Shown one piece after another: positions 61,660 to 64,000 of a stretch of DNA of 64,000 nucleotides. The position numbers were made by a program, and so were the translations under genes. How positions within the stretch are numbered: position 1 is the stretch's first letter; every line of letters starts with the position of its first letter. Below the pieces are notes generated by a model. The model had not been told where the DNA came from, searched no databases, and worked only from the letters and a program-made list of their open reading frames with translations. Where the stretch lies: assembly GCA_030752605.1 (NCBI GenBank), contig JASMDX010000034.1, positions 13,877-77,876 on the forward strand, read 5' to 3'. The DNA is from GCA-2731375 sp002731375. GTDB taxonomy: Bacteria > Pseudomonadota > Alphaproteobacteria > GCA-2731375.

Positions 61660-63914
61660 TCACCGGGTTTGCAGATATCGCCGGGCGCCTGCTGGACAAC
61701 GGGTACGTGCCGCTTCCGGTCGTAGCAGGAGAAAAACGCCCTGCAATAAACGACTGGAACAACGTAAGTTATGAAAACTCACCTGATTTGCTCGAGAGTT
61801 TTTGTTCTAAGCACCCCAATGCCTCTACCGGCATTCTCCTTGGTGACGTTTGCGTCATCGACATTGATGTTCTCGACACCGAAGTGGCACATGGCTGCAG
61901 AAGTATTGTGACCACCAAGCTGGGTGATGCACCTTGCCGGTTTGGAAAATATCCCAAAAGCGCTCTCTTTTTCCGTGTTCAGGGGGCGAGCTTTAAGAAG
62001 CTGGCGACCAAGAGCCATACAATCAATGGCGATAAAGCGCAGGTCGAAATTCACTGCGATGGTCAGCAAATGGTCGTCTTCGGCACACACCCCGACACTC
62101 AAAATCCTTATTACTGGAGCGATGAGAGCCTTCTCGACGTCCCCATTAGCGAGCTACCGGCGATAACGGAAGCCGAGACAAAGGCTTTGCTAAAAGACCT
62201 AAATTTCGAGCTAGCTTCAAAGGCTACCCAACCCAACACCGCATTGTTACCTCTCCCTGCAGCCACCCCGATGGTCGGACCGGGATCGGCCCTTTCCGAT
62301 ACGATGATGAGCATTAAGGATGCGTTGTCGTATCTCGACCCACAGGACTATCAAATCTGGATTGCTGTAGGGCACGCCCTAAAATCAGACGGCGAACAAT
62401 ATCTAGAAATCTTCCAGAAGTGGTCGAAAAAAAGACCGGATGGCTCTATCCCGCGCAATTTCATATCTGAAAACGATGTCCAGAACCGTTGGGAGACTTT
62501 CAGACCCGACAGAACCAGTCTGGCAGAGGTCTTTCGTAAGGCCGCAGACGCTGGTTGGACCGGCTCCAGCCCAATCGCATTGCGCTCAAACTCACATACC
62601 GAAATCGCCCGCTACATTTTAGTGAACCTGGAACTGAATGATCCGCGACCGGTTTATGCTGAGGGCGATCTCTGGCAATTCCGTAATACGAACTGGGAAA
62701 AAGTTGAAGACCATGAACAGCGGCTCTGGGTGCAGGCTTTGGATGGGCTGAGATTTAGCAAGTACGGCGTGGTCCGCGCAAACAAGAGCCTAATTGACGG
62801 TGTGCTTTCAGAACTTCACGCCATGTGCGCGACACCGGGTTTTTTTAACGACCCACCGCTTGGGCTAAATTGCCTTTCTGGTTTTATACATTTTGGCACA
62901 AATGGAAAGTTTGAACTCGTTCCACATTCGCCCAGTCAGCAGCAAAGATTTTGTATTACTGCCACCTGGGATCCAGATGCCACGACCACCCTTCCGCCTC
63001 TCACTGAGCGGTTTTTCTCCGGCATTGCGGGTGGTGGTACGGGCTCCGCCGAAAAAAGAAAGCTGCTTGAGGAAATTATTGGAGCGGCCTGCGCCGGGTT
63101 GGGAACAAAGTTAAAAGCGCCAAAATCCTTCATATTACACGGGCCTTCGGCAGCAAATGGGAAGTCGCAATTCATTCATCTGCTGCGCGGCATGCTTCCG
63201 GGCACGGCCCACTCTGCAATTGCACCCAGCGAAATGGGCAAGGAACAGTTCCTCGCCGAACTTGTTGGAAAAACGGCAAATTTTGCCGAAGAATTGTCAT
63301 CAAGCAAGGCGATTGCAAGCGACAAAATGAAAACCGTGATCAGCGGCGATGTCGTATCGGCTAAACGGGTTTATCGCCCTGTCTTTCAATTTATACCGCG
63401 GGCACTTCACATCTTCACCACGAACATTCTTCCTTCATTTCATGATGGTGTTGATGAAGGAATTCGGCGTCGGTTTGTTGTGCTGCCATTTACGGAACAT
63501 ATCCCGGAGGGCAAGCGAATTCCACAAATTGCAGAGAAAATTTTGAGTAATGAAAAGTCAGCGATCCTAAATCTAGCCGTTAGTGGAGCCGCGCGGCTCA
63601 TCGCCAGAGGGGAATTTTCAATCCCGAAATCCGTAGTGTACGAGACTGAAAATTGGTTTCAAGACGCCGATAATTTAAACGGTTGGTTGGATGAGGGTGG
63701 CCTTGATAACCTTTTAAAGCACCAAGATAATATCACATTTGACTACGCTTATCGTCGGTTTCGAGAAGATATTCAAGAACGTGACCCGAGGGAATGGGTG
63801 CCCCGCTTTTCCGTGTTCAAACATGCTATTCGCGAGCACATTAGAAAGGACCCTCAACTAGATATCGTCAGGCGTTCCAAGGGTTATCGGATCATCAAGC
63901 GAGTGCTTGTTTAA
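61656..63914 (+). CDS. Bifunctional primase-polymerase / SF3 (D5/P4-type) helicase
   Basis: The ~752-residue replication protein starts with GTG overlapping alpA. Residues ~1-180 form an archaeo-eukaryotic primase-polymerase domain (VIDIDVLDTE metal motif, GTHPDTQNPYYW). A PriCT-2-like helical domain follows near residue 230 (SYLDPQDYQIWIAVGHALKS). From about residue 370 comes the D5_N/SF3 helicase with a P-loop of the form ILHGPSAANGKSQFIHLL, the Walker B-like TANFAEELSS and the SF3 motif C region HIFTTNILPSFHDGVDEGIR. It primes and unwinds DNA for replication of an excised element or satellite. It is complete. Confidence 0.9.
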   Translation: MITGFADIAGRLLDNGYVPLPVVAGEKRPAINDWNNVSYENSPDLLESFCSKHPNASTGILLGDVCVIDIDVLDTEVAHGCRSIVTTKLGDAPCRFGKYPKSALFFRVQGASFKKLATKSHTINGDKAQVEIHCDGQQMVVFGTHPDTQNPYYWSDESLLDVPISELPAITEAETKALLKDLNFELASKATQPNTALLPLPAATPMVGPGSALSDTMMSIKDALSYLDPQDYQIWIAVGHALKSDGEQYLEIFQKWSKKRPDGSIPRNFISENDVQNRWETFRPDRTSLAEVFRKAADAGWTGSSPIALRSNSHTEIARYILVNLELNDPRPVYAEGDLWQFRNTNWEKVEDHEQRLWVQALDGLRFSKYGVVRANKSLIDGVLSELHAMCATPGFFNDPPLGLNCLSGFIHFGTNGKFELVPHSPSQQQRFCITATWDPDATTTLPPLTERFFSGIAGGGTGSAEKRKLLEEIIGAACAGLGTKLKAPKSFILHGPSAANGKSQFIHLLRGMLPGTAHSAIAPSEMGKEQFLAELVGKTANFAEELSSSKAIASDKMKTVISGDVVSAKRVYRPVFQFIPRALHIFTTNILPSFHDGVDEGIRRRFVVLPFTEHIPEGKRIPQIAEKILSNEKSAILNLAVSGAARLIARGEFSIPKSVVYETENWFQDADNLNGWLDEGGLDNLLKHQDNITFDYAYRRFREDIQERDPREWVPRFSVFKHAIREHIRKDPQLDIVRRSKGYRIIKRVLV

Positions 63915-63941
63915 AGGTGCAGCTAGTGCAGTATAATTCTC

Positions 63942-63988
63942 AAAGTTTCATTATACAAAAACGCTGTATTCTATATTTATGAAACTTT
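63942..63988. repeat. Inverted repeat behind the primase-helicase gene
   Basis: AAAGTTTCAT (63942-63951) and ATGAAACTTT (63979-63988) are perfect 10-bp inverted copies separated by an AT-rich 27-base stretch. It could be a terminator for the primase-helicase transcript, a regulator site, or part of an element replication origin. The window ends 12 bases later. Confidence 0.55.
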
Positions 63989-64000
63989 CAGATTTTTACT

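Overview
The window is chromosomal DNA of an alphaproteobacterium, most likely of the Rhodospirillales type. This is inferred from gene content: class I lysyl-tRNA synthetase, DUF4170, HspQ, an Atm1-type exporter, a complete urt-ure block, a Psd-Pss pair and many MFS, SMP-30 and CoA-ligase genes. The left 59 kb is GC-rich and densely packed. The last 4.8 kb, from about 59.2 kb, is visibly more AT-rich and carries the left end of an integrated element.

Layout. (1) 1-1.5 kb: a TPP riboswitch controlling a thiamine-type ABC ATPase, divergent from a TenA-like gene that runs into a broken SDR gene. (2) 1.6-7.3 kb: two divergent molybdenum hydroxylase large subunits without their small or medium subunits, then a class IV aminotransferase. 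(3) 7.4-18.3 kb: DinG-type helicase, class I LysRS, two SMP-30 proteins, MFS and EamA carriers, DUF4170, a Gfo/Idh/MocA oxidoreductase and FolE. (4) 18.3-29 kb: a complete minus-strand urea uptake and urease operon, urtABCDE-ureDABCEFG, behind a sigma-54 promoter. (5) 29-36 kb: a decayed 1-kb spacer, propionyl-CoA synthetase, a thioesterase, a MOP-type flippase and TypA. (6) 36-49.7 kb: a two-module CoA transferase, a deacylase, a kinase-like protein, CysK, a DHA2 pump, a P450/MaoC pair, a SIMPL protein, and an HTH-AMP-ligase fusion coupled to an Fe-S protein. (7) 49.8-59.2 kb: a broken lipoprotein gene, HspQ, a second DHA2 pump, Atm1, Psd-Pss, a broken SDR gene, a third SMP-30 protein and an intact SDR gene. 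(8) 59.2-64 kb: P4-type integrase, an unknown 193-aa protein, AlpA and a prim-pol/SF3 helicase. Any cargo lies beyond the right edge.

The urea genes form one functional unit: UrtA-E import urea and the urease cleaves it, with nitrogen control suggested by the -24/-12 promoter. A second theme is gene decay. At least five genes are broken by internal deletion, frameshift or nonsense mutation, and several intact-length enzymes lack a residue their family normally uses for catalysis. This suggests relaxed selection or an ongoing lifestyle change. The least explained parts are the integrated element with its unknown protein, the HTH-ligase fusion, and the altered enzymes.
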